From contig NZ_ASSJ01000081.1 of the NCBI RefSeq assembly GCF_000473895.1, positions 1 through 64,000 of the forward strand: a stretch of DNA of 64,000 bases, written 5' to 3'. The position numbers and the translations under genes are program-made. The notes beneath the pieces were generated by a model, which saw nothing but the letters and a program-made list of their open reading frames with translations, had not been told where the DNA came from and ran no database searches. This stretch comes from Rubidibacter lacunae KORDI 51-2. Its GTDB lineage: Bacteria; Cyanobacteriota; Cyanobacteriia; Cyanobacteriales; Rubidibacteraceae. Below, one piece after another: positions 22,920 to 31,846 of this stretch (position 1 is its first letter; every line of letters begins with the position of its first letter).

Positions 22920-23258
22920 TTACCCCTTGGATTTCTGGACTTTGTAAGCATTGAGCTCGGCACGCGCGCTGGCAATCGAAGCACGCAGGTCGTCGATCGC
23001 GGCTTGCGTATCGGCTGGGGTATTAGCAGCCATAGGAGTCCCGCTTCCCATAGGATCGTTTTCGGCAATCGTGCTGCCGGCAACGCGATCGGCACGGGCG
23101 AGCACGTCGGCACTAAACTGCCGTAAACGTTCGCGCTGCTCGGCGTCGAACTTCCCGAGTTCGCTGAGCGCTTCCGTGACGGTGCGCTCGACCTGCTCGA
23201 ACATCATCTCAGCCAAAGCACGACCGATATAGAAGGCGCGATGGGTGGGATTGGTCAT
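22920..23258 (-). CDS. Conserved cyanobacterial small helical protein, function unknown
   Basis: This 112-residue protein opens MTNPTHRAFYIGRALAEMMFEQVERTV, followed by a long amphipathic helix (EALSELGKFDAEQRERLRQF), a flexible Gly/Thr/Pro-rich linker and a final helix. There is no signal peptide. It resembles a family of short cyanobacterial/plastid proteins of unknown function (possibly DUF6825, from memory only). It is just upstream of the ABC1 kinase in the same direction and may share a transcript. Confidence 0.6.
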   Translation of the reverse strand: MTNPTHRAFYIGRALAEMMFEQVERTVTEALSELGKFDAEQRERLRQFSADVLARADRVAGSTIAENDPMGSGTPMAANTPADTQAAIDDLRASIASARAELNAYKVQKSKG

Positions 23259-23705
23259 AAGAAGAAGAGGATTCGTGCATTTCGTAACAAATTATATCTT
23301 GGTTCTTAATCTTCCTTCTTGAAAATCCGCCAATCGTGTAGAATCCCGACCCACAAAACTGCAGTTGACCGCTCTGCCCAGACGTGAATCCGATGGCTCT
23401 CTACTGTCCAATTTTCAGGTCAGAATTTCTTGACATAGGCGCGAGATCGAAATGTCGAGATTCCTTGACTTTTCGATCCCCGCAGGCTTGAGATTCCGTT
23501 AAATGGCAGGAAATCATAGGATTGCCCCCTCGACCTCCACGGGAAGGGTTTGCTATAAATCGGTAACAGGACGGTCCCCAGCGATCCCAAAAACATATGG
23601 ACAGCCTCCGGACGCACCACCAGTGCGGATTGGGATCGGGCCCGGACGACCAGTCCGGGCGGTCCAAGCTAGAACGTCATCCCCTTATGCGGAGACCTCA
23701 GTCTC
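23259..23705. other. Divergent 5' region of the DUF4912 gene with hairpins
   Basis: About 450 bases lie between divergent genes. An 8-bp perfect stem (GCCCGGAC / GTCCGGGC, loop GACCA) is at 23640-23660. A second small stem (GGAGAC / GTCTC) ends directly at the start codon. No protein gene is supported here. Confidence 0.45.
23691..23705 (+). promoter_or_regulatory. Shine-Dalgarno in a small hairpin before the DUF4912 start
   Basis: The likely ribosome-binding sequence GGAGA (23691-23695) is part of a 5-bp stem, GAGAC with GTCTC across a CTCA loop, which ends on the base before the ATG at 23706. Pairing could limit initiation. This is read from sequence only. Confidence 0.35.
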
Positions 23706-25112
23706 ATGGCTAAAGAACGCCCGCTTCTCGAAGAAATGACCCTGCGCCAACTCCGCAAGGTAGCAAGCGAGTGCAACATCTCGCGTTACAGCCGCATGCG
23801 TAAGGCACAGCTCCTAGCTGCCATTCAAGCTGTCGAACGCGATCGCCGTCGCGCCCCATCCCCCAGTCCATCTCCCTTATCGGAGGCACAAGAAGTTATG
23901 GAAGCATCCAAGTTCGAACTCGGCTCAATCGATCGCGCTGAAGAGACTCTCGCCTCGGTCGATGAAGGACTACCCGAGCTGCCCGAAGGATATGGCGAGA
24001 GTCGCATCGTCTTATTGCCCCGCGACCCGCAGTGGTCTTACACCTATTGGGATATTCCCAACGAGCACAAGGAAGAACTCCGCCGTCAAGGCGGCCAGCA
24101 ACTGGCATTACGTCTTTACGATGTGACCGATGTCAGTCTGGATTTCCAGTCCCCCCATAGCGTTCAAGAATATCTAGTCGACGAGCTGGCGCGGGAGTGG
24201 TATTTGCCAATTCCGGTTAGCGATCGCGACTATGTCGTCGAGATTGGCTATCGCTGCGCAGATGGTCGCTGGTTGGTGTTGGCGCGATCCACCCCGGTTC
24301 ATACACCGCCGGTTTACCCCTCTGATTGGGTCGAGGACACCTTTATCACTGTTGACTGGGAGCAAGACTTGCGCGGTCAGACGCTCTACGGGCTGGTTCC
24401 ACCTCGCCAACGAGCGGGCAACGCCTACGGTCGGGTTCACGACGAGATTTTCGAGATGACAGAGTCGGTCGAAGCCCAGCGAGTGGCCGGCTCCCTCTAC
24501 GGCTCGATGCAGCAAGCCCCGAGTTCTGCGGTCAGCTCTTATGTCTTCCCCTCAGGGGTTGGCATGTGGGCGTCGGGTGCTGGTGCAGTTGGCGTGCCGA
24601 CCATGTCAGGTTTGAGCGGCATGACTATGTCCGGAGTCGGTGCAGTTGGCGTGCCGACCATGTCGGGCGTGAGCGGCGTGATGTCGGGTGTTGGGATGAG
24701 CGGTATGACTCTTTCCGGTGTCGGTATGGGTTTAGCCGGCATGACCATGTCGGGCGCGAGCGGCATGACCATGTCCGGTGTCGGCATGATGTCGGGTGTC
24801 GGCATGTTCTCTGCATCGGCAGCCCCCGTGCGTCCGCGTCAGTTCTGGTTAGTTGCAGATGCAGAGCTTATCGTCTATGGTGCAACGGAGCCAGATGCAA
24901 CGGTCACGATCGGCGGTCGCCCGATCAAGCTCAATCCAGACGGCACGTTCCGCTTCCAGATGTCTTTCCAGGACGGTCTCATTGACTATCCGATCATGGC
25001 GGTGGCGGCTGACGGCGAGCAGACGCGCTCTATTCATATGAAGTTCGAGCGCGAAACACCGTCGCGCAACACCAATACGAAGGAAGACGCCGTGCTGGAG
25101 TGGATGGGTTGA
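23706..25112 (+). CDS. DUF4912 protein with SAP/Rho-N-like start and Met/Gly/Ser/Val repeat
   Basis: This 468-residue protein has three visible parts. Residues 1-45 look like a SAP/Rho-N helical motif (MTLRQLRKVASECNISRYSRMRKAQLL), a type that often binds nucleic acid. Residues about 98-230 are the DUF4912 domain (RIVLLPRDPQWSYTYWDI, then LRLYDVT and YVVEIGYR). Residues 281-370 are a low-complexity run built from MSGVG, GMTMSG and GAVGVPTMSG units. The last 90 residues return to a compact beta-rich, Ig-like segment (ADAELIVYGATEPDATVTIGG). There is no signal peptide. The function is unknown. A strong terminator follows 32 bases after the stop. Confidence 0.85.
   Translation: MAKERPLLEEMTLRQLRKVASECNISRYSRMRKAQLLAAIQAVERDRRRAPSPSPSPLSEAQEVMEASKFELGSIDRAEETLASVDEGLPELPEGYGESRIVLLPRDPQWSYTYWDIPNEHKEELRRQGGQQLALRLYDVTDVSLDFQSPHSVQEYLVDELAREWYLPIPVSDRDYVVEIGYRCADGRWLVLARSTPVHTPPVYPSDWVEDTFITVDWEQDLRGQTLYGLVPPRQRAGNAYGRVHDEIFEMTESVEAQRVAGSLYGSMQQAPSSAVSSYVFPSGVGMWASGAGAVGVPTMSGLSGMTMSGVGAVGVPTMSGVSGVMSGVGMSGMTLSGVGMGLAGMTMSGASGMTMSGVGMMSGVGMFSASAAPVRPRQFWLVADAELIVYGATEPDATVTIGGRPIKLNPDGTFRFQMSFQDGLIDYPIMAVAADGEQTRSIHMKFERETPSRNTNTKEDAVLEWMG
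24546..24815 (+). repeat. In-gene repeat encoding Met/Gly/Ser/Val units
   Basis: These 270 bases encode repeated GMTMSG, MSGVG and AVGVPTMSG blocks. The block that encodes GAVGVPTMSG occurs twice, 57 bases apart, nearly identical at DNA level. The array should be prone to slippage, so its length may vary between strains. Confidence 0.75.
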
Positions 25113-25144
25113 TCGTCCCCTGAAAAGTTCTCGCTACGTTCTCT

Positions 25145-25183
25145 AAAAAAAACACCCCTGGCTTCAGCCAGGGGTGTTTTTTT
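25145..25183. terminator. Strong bidirectional rho-independent terminator
   Basis: A 12-bp perfect stem (AACACCCCTGGC / GCCAGGGGTGTT) with a TTCA loop is flanked by an A-run on the left and a T-run on the right. It can therefore end transcription of the DUF4912 gene and also of leftward transcripts. Confidence 0.92.
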
Positions 25184-25400
25184 AGATGTAATACGTAAAC
25201 GGCTTACCATGACACAAACTCCAGAGATTTTTACAAAATGTATGGTCAAATCGAGGTTCCCACAGGCTTGGAGCAAATTGTTTTCGATAAATTTCGAGAA
25301 GTTGTCTCACTCTCTTCTGTCGCTCCTGGTGTTTAAAACGTGAATGTCCTGACCGTTAAGCAACTGGAATGCGAGCTCGCCGCCAAGACATTTGCTAGCA

Positions 25401-26621
25401 TCAGCGTCCGAGTCGGTTTGGAACCCCCTCGCAGCCACCAGGAACAGTCGCGCGCGATCGCTCTCCACACCAGGCACAGCAGTAGTAACGCTGTTCCTCA
25501 CTCAGTCCCTGCGCGCCGGTAAAGTCAGCATTTTCGACCACGGCACCCGTAAACTCACCGGAATGATAGTCCGGCAGGAGGGCGCGGCTGCGCGGGGTCG
25601 CGTCCTCCAAGCGTCCGTAGAACAGACGCGCGCTCCGTAAGTTGGCATCGGCCAAGCATGCTTCAAACAGCACGGACCGCGACAGATTCGCCCGATAGAG
25701 GTCGCATCCGCGGAGATTCGCTCGAACGGCATTCGCCTCGCTTAACTCTACCCAGCGCAAATCCGAGCCGGCCAAATCCGAACCGGCAAGCATCACGCCC
25801 AAATCAACGACGCGCACTCCACCTTCGCGATCCTCAGCGTAGCCGCCGCGACCGTCGAGAATCGGACGTCCGAGATGGCCGTCTCGCCGGAGTGGCGTTA
25901 GCAGCTTCGACTGCGAAAGAAACCGCAACACCTTTGCCTTGCCCCGAGCATCCACACTACTTAAAATTGCGGCCGTACGGCCCTCTGCAAACACCCGCTC
26001 CTGCGGCCAGTCTTCGAGCAAACCCTCATCACTTAATGCCAGATCGGATATGCCTTGGAAGTAGGAATCGATGGTTTGCTGTTGCGTAATGAGATTTTGC
26101 TGAATGGTGAGGTCGCGCGAAATCACGTATTGCCGCCAGGCTACATATACTGCCAGCACCGCGATCGCGATCTGCCCGAACGCTCCTACCCAGTCTGCCC
26201 AGGAACCGAACTCGTCCCACGCCACCCGGTCGAGCCATCGATCGGTTGCCAAGAGCGCGCCCGAATACTTCAGCAGGCCCGCAAGTGCCGCTATTGCAGC
26301 AATCCACGCAAGCACCACGTTGCGTGCATTAGGTGCCAGCGATTGCTGCAGCCACTGCCGCCCGATCGGCACCAGTGTTCTCGAGGCGATCGTTGTTAGC
26401 AACAGCGTACCGACCACACCTAGCCACGGCCAATTCAAACACCATCCCAATACGAGGACGCCCGTACTACCGAGTAGTCGCTGGACCGGCGACAAGCGCG
26501 ATGCAGAAGAGATCGGCGCGCTCTCGGGGGGCTTGCCATCATCTGGATCGTCCGGTAGGTGTTGAAGAGGTACCGCTGGCGGTGGACTCGATTCAGATTG
26601 TTCGCTAGTACTCATGACCAT
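25401..26621 (-). CDS. Membrane protein with pentapeptide repeats
   Basis: This 406-residue protein has a proline- and serine-rich N-terminus, then three or four hydrophobic segments (about residues 50-165; for example VLVLGWCLNWPWLGVVGTLLL, and IAIAVLAVYVAWRQYV just before a polar helix rich in Gln and Thr). The C-terminal third contains pentapeptide repeats of the A(D/N)Lxx form (AGSDLAGSDL, AVRANLRGCDLYRANL, ACLADANLRSARL) that should fold as a right-handed beta-helix. The tail has a Cys-x-x-Cys (CAWCGE). Similar proteins are common in cyanobacteria without known function. Either of two close ATGs could be the start (26621 or 26615). Confidence 0.8.
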   Translation of the reverse strand: MVMSTSEQSESSPPPAVPLQHLPDDPDDGKPPESAPISSASRLSPVQRLLGSTGVLVLGWCLNWPWLGVVGTLLLTTIASRTLVPIGRQWLQQSLAPNARNVVLAWIAAIAALAGLLKYSGALLATDRWLDRVAWDEFGSWADWVGAFGQIAIAVLAVYVAWRQYVISRDLTIQQNLITQQQTIDSYFQGISDLALSDEGLLEDWPQERVFAEGRTAAILSSVDARGKAKVLRFLSQSKLLTPLRRDGHLGRPILDGRGGYAEDREGGVRVVDLGVMLAGSDLAGSDLRWVELSEANAVRANLRGCDLYRANLSRSVLFEACLADANLRSARLFYGRLEDATPRSRALLPDYHSGEFTGAVVENADFTGAQGLSEEQRYYCCAWCGERSRATVPGGCEGVPNRLGR

Positions 26622-26744
26622 TCCACGTGTAGCTGCTTATTCGCGAGGCAATCGCTTTAATGCCATCGGATAAATCTCACTGGAGTCGTCTCGCAAGCAG
26701 ACTAGAATAGAGCCTAACGCGCTCGCGTATGAGGTTTGTGAACC

Positions 26745-27089
26745 GTGCTTCTACTGCAACGCTTTCTTACGGTTGGCTGTGCCCTTGGGGTCGGTACATC
26801 GGTTTGGCTGATCGACAGCGTTCGTTCTGCTAGCGCCCAATTGACTGACGGAACCCTGACCGGTCAACAGGATAGTGAGTTCGGTTCTTTAGACGGTCCT
26901 GAAGGTCTCAATCCTATAGACCTTCTTCACCGTTCCCGCCTCAGTAATGGTCGGTCGCTCCAAGATTTCTCCAATGACAGCGAACGCAGTCTCAACAACG
27001 CGAGCTCCGATTTCCGCCAGCAGCAGCAGCAGCAACTGCGCCAGACCGAACAATCTGCTAGCGACACCGAGCCAGATGTGGGGCTTTAA
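26745..27089 (+). CDS. Small secreted Gln-rich protein, unknown
   Basis: A GTG start gives 114 residues with a convincing signal peptide (LLLQRFLTVGCALGVGTSVWLI, cleavage likely after SASA). The mature part is short, polar and disordered-looking, with a run of five glutamines near the end. The name of the family is not recognised. Its separate position and codon use like its neighbours support a real gene. Confidence 0.55.
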   Translation: MLLLQRFLTVGCALGVGTSVWLIDSVRSASAQLTDGTLTGQQDSEFGSLDGPEGLNPIDLLHRSRLSNGRSLQDFSNDSERSLNNASSDFRQQQQQQLRQTEQSASDTEPDVGL

Positions 27090-27397
27090 CCGATAAACTG
27101 CCTTCCGAGCAAGTCGTTAGTGAGTCGGCTGGTTGCGGTTCTGGGGTAGGTATCGGTTGTGTCGTCTATCCCAGAGAGAAGTTTGCCCTTGACTGAGGGC
27201 TGGCATAAATCAACCGCATAATTTTGTGCATTGACTCTAACTTTGATGAATTTCGCGGTGCCTTCCCTTCGGCAGGACTATGCCGGGTTTCGGGAGCGGT
27301 CGCTCCATGCGAAGGGCTCACAACCGAGGCACCTAGCAACACGGGTAAACTGCAATCCCGGTGCAGCAGATCTTAGGTTAAACTGGATGGGCGAAAT
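27090..27397. other. Intergenic region before tRNA-Pro
   Basis: About 310 bases hold no open frame I can support. The promoter of the tRNA gene is presumably in the last 100 bases. Confidence 0.35.
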
Positions 27398-27471
27398 CGG
27401 GATGTAGCGCAGCTTGGTAGCGCGCCTGCTTTGGGAGCAGGATGCCGCAGGTTCAAATCCTGTCATCCCGA
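27398..27471 (+). tRNA. tRNA-Pro (anticodon TGG)
   Basis: This 74-nt cloverleaf has the acceptor stem CGGGATG paired with CATCCCG, the D-arm GCGCAGCTTGGTAGCGC, the anticodon stem CCTGC/GCAGG enclosing TTTGGGA (anticodon TGG), and the T-arm with TTCAAAT. The CCA end is not encoded; discriminator base A follows. Confidence 0.97.
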
Positions 27472-27582
27472 CTCGATCCCTCGCTCTGGAAACCTCAGTC
27501 CCGCCAGGCGATCGTGCCACAGTTTTCACGGTACTGCTTGCAGCTACGTTTGGCTCAACTATCCACCTAGGTTTACCCGTAC

Positions 27583-27765
27583 ATGAGCTCCGAGCCTGCT
27601 TCACCACTGCCGAGCATGACATCTGCCCCAGAAGAGCCGGGGTTCGGCTTGACGGCATATGCCGAGCGCCTGAACGGTCGTTTTGCGATGGTGGGGTTTG
27701 TCGCCTTACTAGTTATTGAGGTGCTGACCGGACAGGGTTTACTGCACTGGATGGGCGTGTTTTAA
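27583..27765 (+). CDS. High-light-inducible protein (HLIP / one-helix chlorophyll-binding)
   Basis: This 60-residue protein has the chlorophyll-binding signature [17 protein letters not shown], in which Glu, Asn and Arg ligate pigment and pair helices, followed by one membrane helix and a short GLLHWMGVF end. HLIPs sit in thylakoid membranes and protect photosystem II and chlorophyll intermediates under excess light. The N-terminal 25 residues are a flexible Pro/Ser/Glu-rich lead; a second ATG at residue 12 is an alternative start. It lies about 110 bases after tRNA-Pro. I did not see a clear HLR1 box upstream. Confidence 0.92.
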   Translation: MSSEPASPLPSMTSAPEEPGFGLTAYAERLNGRFAMVGFVALLVIEVLTGQGLLHWMGVF

Positions 27766-27863
27766 GAGTCAGAGCTGCGAACGATGCCCGCGCGGTTAGT
27801 TCGCGATCGTTCAGGTCGATGTAGGAGTTTATTCCCGAACGTTTTAGAATCGCGAGCGATTGC

Positions 27864-28814
27864 TTAGCTTCGAAACAAGCAAAAAATACCCGCGAGTGCG
27901 ACACCCGCTCCGAGGACCGCCCGCAAGCTAAGTTTGTCGCCAAGGGCAAACGCGATCGGCAACACGAACAGGGGGCTGGTGGCACTGAGGGTTTGCGCAA
28001 TGCCGGCAGGGGCGTGTTTAAGAGCGGTTTGCTGCAGCCAAATGCCCAGGTAGGTCCCGAGAAAAGCGGCAAGGGTAACGGTGGCGAGCAAGCGCGGCGA
28101 TCGCACCAGCGAGGGGTGTTTTGCGGTTCGTTCCTGTGGGTCTTTATCTATGAGGACTGCCGATGTTCGTGGGGTGCCAGACCGAAACGACATCAGTGGC
28201 ACCAAGCAAACCGTACCGGCTATAAGACGCAGAAGTGCGCTCCAAAGTGGCGAAATCTCCGTATCGACTAGGGCGGCGCGCGATAGCGATGCTCCGCCGG
28301 CTTGGGAGCCGGCAGCAAGCAATCCCCAGGCAATGCCGCGGGCAGTTTGGCGTCGGACCCGTGAAGACTCCACCCGTCGTTCGCCGATGGTCCAAGCAAC
28401 ACCGATCGCAGTTAGAGCAATCCCGAACCACGCACCGGGAGAGAGCACTTCGCCGAGACAGGTCAGGGCGAGGAGTGCGGTCAGGGGGGGAGCGAGGGTT
28501 TCGAAAAGTAATGCGCGGCGCGCGCCCAACGCATCGATCGAGTTAAAGAATGCTGTGTCGCCGATCCCAATGCCGACAGCCCCGCTTACCAACAGCAAGC
28601 CAACTGGTTGCCTGTCGATATCTGGAAACTCCGCCCCTGCGATCGGCAGGGTTGCGGCCAGGAACCCGATCGCAATGACGCCCTTGAGAAAGTTGAGTTG
28701 CAGGGGTGGCAGACGCTGCCCCAGACGTTCGTAAATTGCTGAGGCGATCGCCCAACACAATGCGGCCAGCAATGCCGCCAATTCTCCGCGATAGTTGACG
28801 TTCGAGTCGGTCAT
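27864..28814 (-). CDS. EamA/DMT family transporter
   Basis: This 316-residue inner-membrane protein has two EamA repeats of five helices each. The first begins GELAALLAALCWAIASAIYE and the second SRAALVDTEISPLWSALLRLI. The family exports amino acids, metabolites or other small organics, and the substrate cannot be predicted. The ATG at 28814 (MTDSNVNYRGEL) is chosen; the open frame runs 141 codons further, but that part overlaps the divergent promoter of the decarboxylase gene and is not membrane-like. Confidence 0.88.
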   Translation of the reverse strand: MTDSNVNYRGELAALLAALCWAIASAIYERLGQRLPPLQLNFLKGVIAIGFLAATLPIAGAEFPDIDRQPVGLLLVSGAVGIGIGDTAFFNSIDALGARRALLFETLAPPLTALLALTCLGEVLSPGAWFGIALTAIGVAWTIGERRVESSRVRRQTARGIAWGLLAAGSQAGGASLSRAALVDTEISPLWSALLRLIAGTVCLVPLMSFRSGTPRTSAVLIDKDPQERTAKHPSLVRSPRLLATVTLAAFLGTYLGIWLQQTALKHAPAGIAQTLSATSPLFVLPIAFALGDKLSLRAVLGAGVALAGIFCLFRS

Positions 28815-29047
28815 GGAAGGGATTGTCAATGTCTCGCGGGCGTTCGCATTAGCATATGGATTGGGCAATTGTGCGTCCAAACTGTCGAGCCGGCTCGCGC
28901 GATCGCCACCTGCAGCTTGTGAGCCCGTCCAACTGCGGACACATTGTAGATCTTGCAAGTCGGCTGCAGTTGAATATTGCGAGTGTTTTCGCTCCGCGGT
29001 CGAGTAATTGCGGCACAATCGGGACGACGTGTTTGTCTGCTGCCGGG

Positions 29048-30484
29048 ATGTCCGACCAATCTCGCACTCCCTTGCTAGACGCCCTGCGATCGCGTGCCGA
29101 GCGTTCCCACGCGGCATTTTACCTACCGGGACACAAACAAGGCTGCGGTAGCTCACCTGCTTTGCGCGCCCTGCTCGGGAAATTGGCCTTGCAGGCCGAC
29201 CTGCCCGAACTGCCGGAATTCGGCAACTTATTTCCACCAGACGGCCCGATACAGGATGCGCAGGAGCTAGCAGCTGCAGCGTTTGGGGCCGATCGCACTT
29301 GGTTTTCGGTAAATGGCTCGACGGCAGGAGTCATCGCGGCGATCGCGGCGGTTTGCGGACCTGATGACAAACTAGTGCTGCCGCGCAACGCCCATCGCTG
29401 CGCCCTCGCCGGGCTGATGCTGTCTGGGGCGCACCCGATTTTCGTGATGCCGGAACGCGATCGGACGAGAGATTTTCTGTTACCCGTGACGCCTGAAGCA
29501 ATTGGGGCGGCACTGGACGCTCATCCCGACGCGCGGGCAGTGTTAGTGGTTTCGCCCACCTACCGCGGGGCAAGTGCAGATCTTAAGGCGATCGCGTCCT
29601 TGACCCACGCGCGGGATTTACCGTTGGTCGTCGACGAAGCGCACGGCGCGCATTTCGGGTTTCATCCAGCATTTCCGTCGCCAGCGCTGGCAGCAGGTGC
29701 CGATGCAGCGGTGCAATCTTGGCATAAAACTTTGGGCGCGCTCGTGCAAGCGGCCGCGGTGCACGTGCGGGGGACGCGGATCGATCGCGATCGCTTGAGC
29801 AATGCTCTGCAGATGGTGCACTCCAGCAGCCCCAGTCATTTGCTGCTGGCATCGCTGGATGCAGCCCGCCAACAGATTGCTGTGGGCGGACGAGATTTGC
29901 TGGATGGGGCTTTGCACCTGGCGGCAGAAGCCCGTGTGCGTCTGCAGTCGGTACCTGGGGTGTTACTGGCGGAAAGTGTTGACCCCTGCGATCCGCTTAG
30001 GCTGACGGTTGACCTTACCGGCGTGGGGCTGAGCGGCTACGAAGCGGATGAGTTGCTACATGCGGACTTTGATGTAACGGCCGAACTGCCAACGCTACAG
30101 GCACTAACGTTTGTGGTGACGTTTGGGAACGCGATCGCCGATATCGATCGCCTGGGGGGAGCACTGCAGGCGCTCGCTCGGACGCCGCGTTCCGCTCGGA
30201 CGTTTCCTCACCTGCCGCTGCCACCCGGTGCTGTCGCCATGCGATCGCCTCGGGTTGCCTTCTTTACTCCCTCAGAAAGGGTGTTTTCAGGAGAGGCAAT
30301 CGGGCGAGCAAGCGCGGAATCGATTTGCCTCTATCCACCGGGGATCCCGGTTTTGATTCCGGGGGAGGCGATCTCCGCGGAGAGCTTGAATTATCTAAAA
30401 TCTGCGCGCGCGCTTGGTCATAGCGTCGCGATCGACGGCTGCAGCGACCCGAGCTTGGAAACGCTGCGCGTGCTGAGGGATTAG
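29048..30484 (+). CDS. Orn/Lys/Arg-type PLP decarboxylase
   Basis: This 478-residue enzyme has the fold-type I PLP decarboxylase layout of the short (biosynthetic-like) ornithine/lysine/arginine family. The substrate-side opening FYLPGHKQG is present, then VNGSTAGVIAAI, the cofactor aspartate in VVDEAHGAHFG, and the PLP-binding lysine in QSWHKTLGAL. The C-terminal domain is present (CLYPPGIPVLIPGE). Its likely role is polyamine or related diamine/agmatine synthesis. The exact amino acid is undecided. The ATG at 29048 gives the normal start; upstream in-frame sequence is spurious. Confidence 0.9.
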   Translation: MSDQSRTPLLDALRSRAERSHAAFYLPGHKQGCGSSPALRALLGKLALQADLPELPEFGNLFPPDGPIQDAQELAAAAFGADRTWFSVNGSTAGVIAAIAAVCGPDDKLVLPRNAHRCALAGLMLSGAHPIFVMPERDRTRDFLLPVTPEAIGAALDAHPDARAVLVVSPTYRGASADLKAIASLTHARDLPLVVDEAHGAHFGFHPAFPSPALAAGADAAVQSWHKTLGALVQAAAVHVRGTRIDRDRLSNALQMVHSSSPSHLLLASLDAARQQIAVGGRDLLDGALHLAAEARVRLQSVPGVLLAESVDPCDPLRLTVDLTGVGLSGYEADELLHADFDVTAELPTLQALTFVVTFGNAIADIDRLGGALQALARTPRSARTFPHLPLPPGAVAMRSPRVAFFTPSERVFSGEAIGRASAESICLYPPGIPVLIPGEAISAESLNYLKSARALGHSVAIDGCSDPSLETLRVLRD

Positions 30485-31047
30485 AGAGCACTTTTTGCGA
30501 TTAACCGTTGCCGCATTACCGGCGATCGCCAAGCAGATAAAGGTTCATAGTGCATGCGTCCATCAAAGGCTTTCCTTGTCACTTCTCTAAGATCGGGCAG
30601 TAAGATCGCCAGTCCCCCGACGATCTTGCAAGTCCCTAACGACAAGGTGCGCCTATACGCCAAACCGCGTGCGACTCGGTTGCAGGCAATCGCCTCAGCC
30701 GCGCCCAAGACTCGGTAGCGGTAGTGTAAAACCACGACAAGCTCTCTTAGTAAAGTAAATGCCCAGAAGTTGAATGGACGAAAGCAACTCGCGATCGACG
30801 ATAGTAGCTGCAGTCACCACCCCGTCACTCCCGAAAAAATCTCAGGAGCAATACGGCCGTGCTGGAACGAAAGCAAGTCCAGATCCGAGAGTTGCTGTAG
30901 AGATTTACCAAGATTCGCGTTACTGAAAGTACCCACTGCCCCTACCCTATACTCCGGACAAGGGGCAATGAAAGCACTCCACAACCAGCTAGCGTCCGTC
31001 GCGAGCGACTACATATCACTAAAAACCGAGATCCCATTGAGGACAGC
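30485..31047. other. Intergenic stretch, no gene supported
   Basis: About 560 bases lie between the decarboxylase and petG. A leftward open frame of 84 codons at 30481-30735 overlaps the decarboxylase stop and has no recognised features; I leave it uncalled. Confidence 0.35.
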
Positions 31048-31149
31048 TCAGTTACTGCGGCGGTACTGCATGTAAGCTGCCCAGTACAAGCCTGCAAGCG
31101 TTATTGCAACCAGTCCGAGGACGATGCCGAGCAATAGCGGTTCGATCAT
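31048..31149 (-). CDS. petG: Cytochrome b6f complex subunit PetG
   Basis: This 33-residue single-helix membrane protein begins [20 protein letters not shown], followed by [11 protein letters not shown]. It is unmistakably PetG, a small subunit that stabilises the cytochrome b6f complex in thylakoids. A GGGAG ribosome-binding site lies just upstream of the ATG at 31149. The C-terminus ends right after RRSN, a few residues shorter than the usual 37-38. The gene is divergent from cytM, with about 180 bases between them. Confidence 0.95.
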   Translation of the reverse strand: MIEPLLLGIVLGLVAITLAGLYWAAYMQYRRSN

Positions 31150-31326
31150 GTCATGTCTCCCTTGTTATACTTTTGTTGCGGGTACCGAGCGCCGACACGG
31201 ATGGTATTACGCCCCCTGAGGTAGCCATTTTTACCTAACTTGCCGACAGGGTCAATAAATTTTAAGATATGTATATGGAGTTCGTTAAGATGCGGGCTCC
31301 TAGGTAAATATAACTACTGACAATAA

Positions 31327-31788
31327 ATGAGTGCGATTGCCTCATCGCGTAAGTCGACCTCCCACCCGACTTCCAAGCAGGCCACCCTAAATAATGCGAT
31401 ACGGCAAAACACTGTGGACGAACCGCTCGCACAACCGTCGGATTTAGCGAGACGCCTCGCAGCGGTATTGGTGGTCGTGGTTCTTGCCCTTGTAGTTGCT
31501 TTTGTCGGTACTAATCTTTACCGCCTATCGGATCCCTACGTTCGGGAAGTCTTGGCGCTGACGAGTAACCCGGAGCGTGGTGAGGCAATCTTTCAGATTA
31601 ATTGTGCGGGCTGCCACGGGCGTGGTGCCGACGGAAATGTCGGACCGAGTCTGCATAACCTTTCGCAACGAAAGTCAGAATTCGACATTATTCATCAAGT
31701 TACGAGTGGCAAAACGCCTCCGATGCCTGAGTTTCAGCCAACGTCTCAAGAGATGGCGGACTTACTGGGGTACTTAGAGACTCTATAG
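31327..31788 (+). CDS. cytM: Cytochrome cM
   Basis: This 153-residue membrane-anchored class I c-type cytochrome has a polar N-terminal stretch of about 40 residues. A hydrophobic helix at 43-63 serves as an uncleaved anchor, and the haem site CAGCH is at 93-97. The tail contains VGPSLHNLSQRKS, TSGKTPPMPEF (methionine ligand) and QEMADLLGYLETL. The pattern is that of cytochrome cM, conserved across cyanobacteria and implicated in regulating electron flow and heterotrophic or stress growth rather than photosynthesis directly. The N-terminal extension before the helix is longer than usual; a later start cannot be excluded. Confidence 0.9.
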   Translation: MSAIASSRKSTSHPTSKQATLNNAIRQNTVDEPLAQPSDLARRLAAVLVVVVLALVVAFVGTNLYRLSDPYVREVLALTSNPERGEAIFQINCAGCHGRGADGNVGPSLHNLSQRKSEFDIIHQVTSGKTPPMPEFQPTSQEMADLLGYLETL

Positions 31789-31846
31789 GGCAGTTGGGAG
31801 CGATGATAAAGCGATGTCAAAACTACGATGCTTGCTTTCCGACTAG

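Noticed and set aside
25238-25336. 32-codon frame after the bidirectional terminator
   Set aside because: It has a plausible start but a second frame over the same bases is equally open; no recognised small thylakoid protein matches.
30481-30735. Leftward 84-codon frame after the decarboxylase
   Set aside because: It overlaps the decarboxylase stop and shows no recognised feature.
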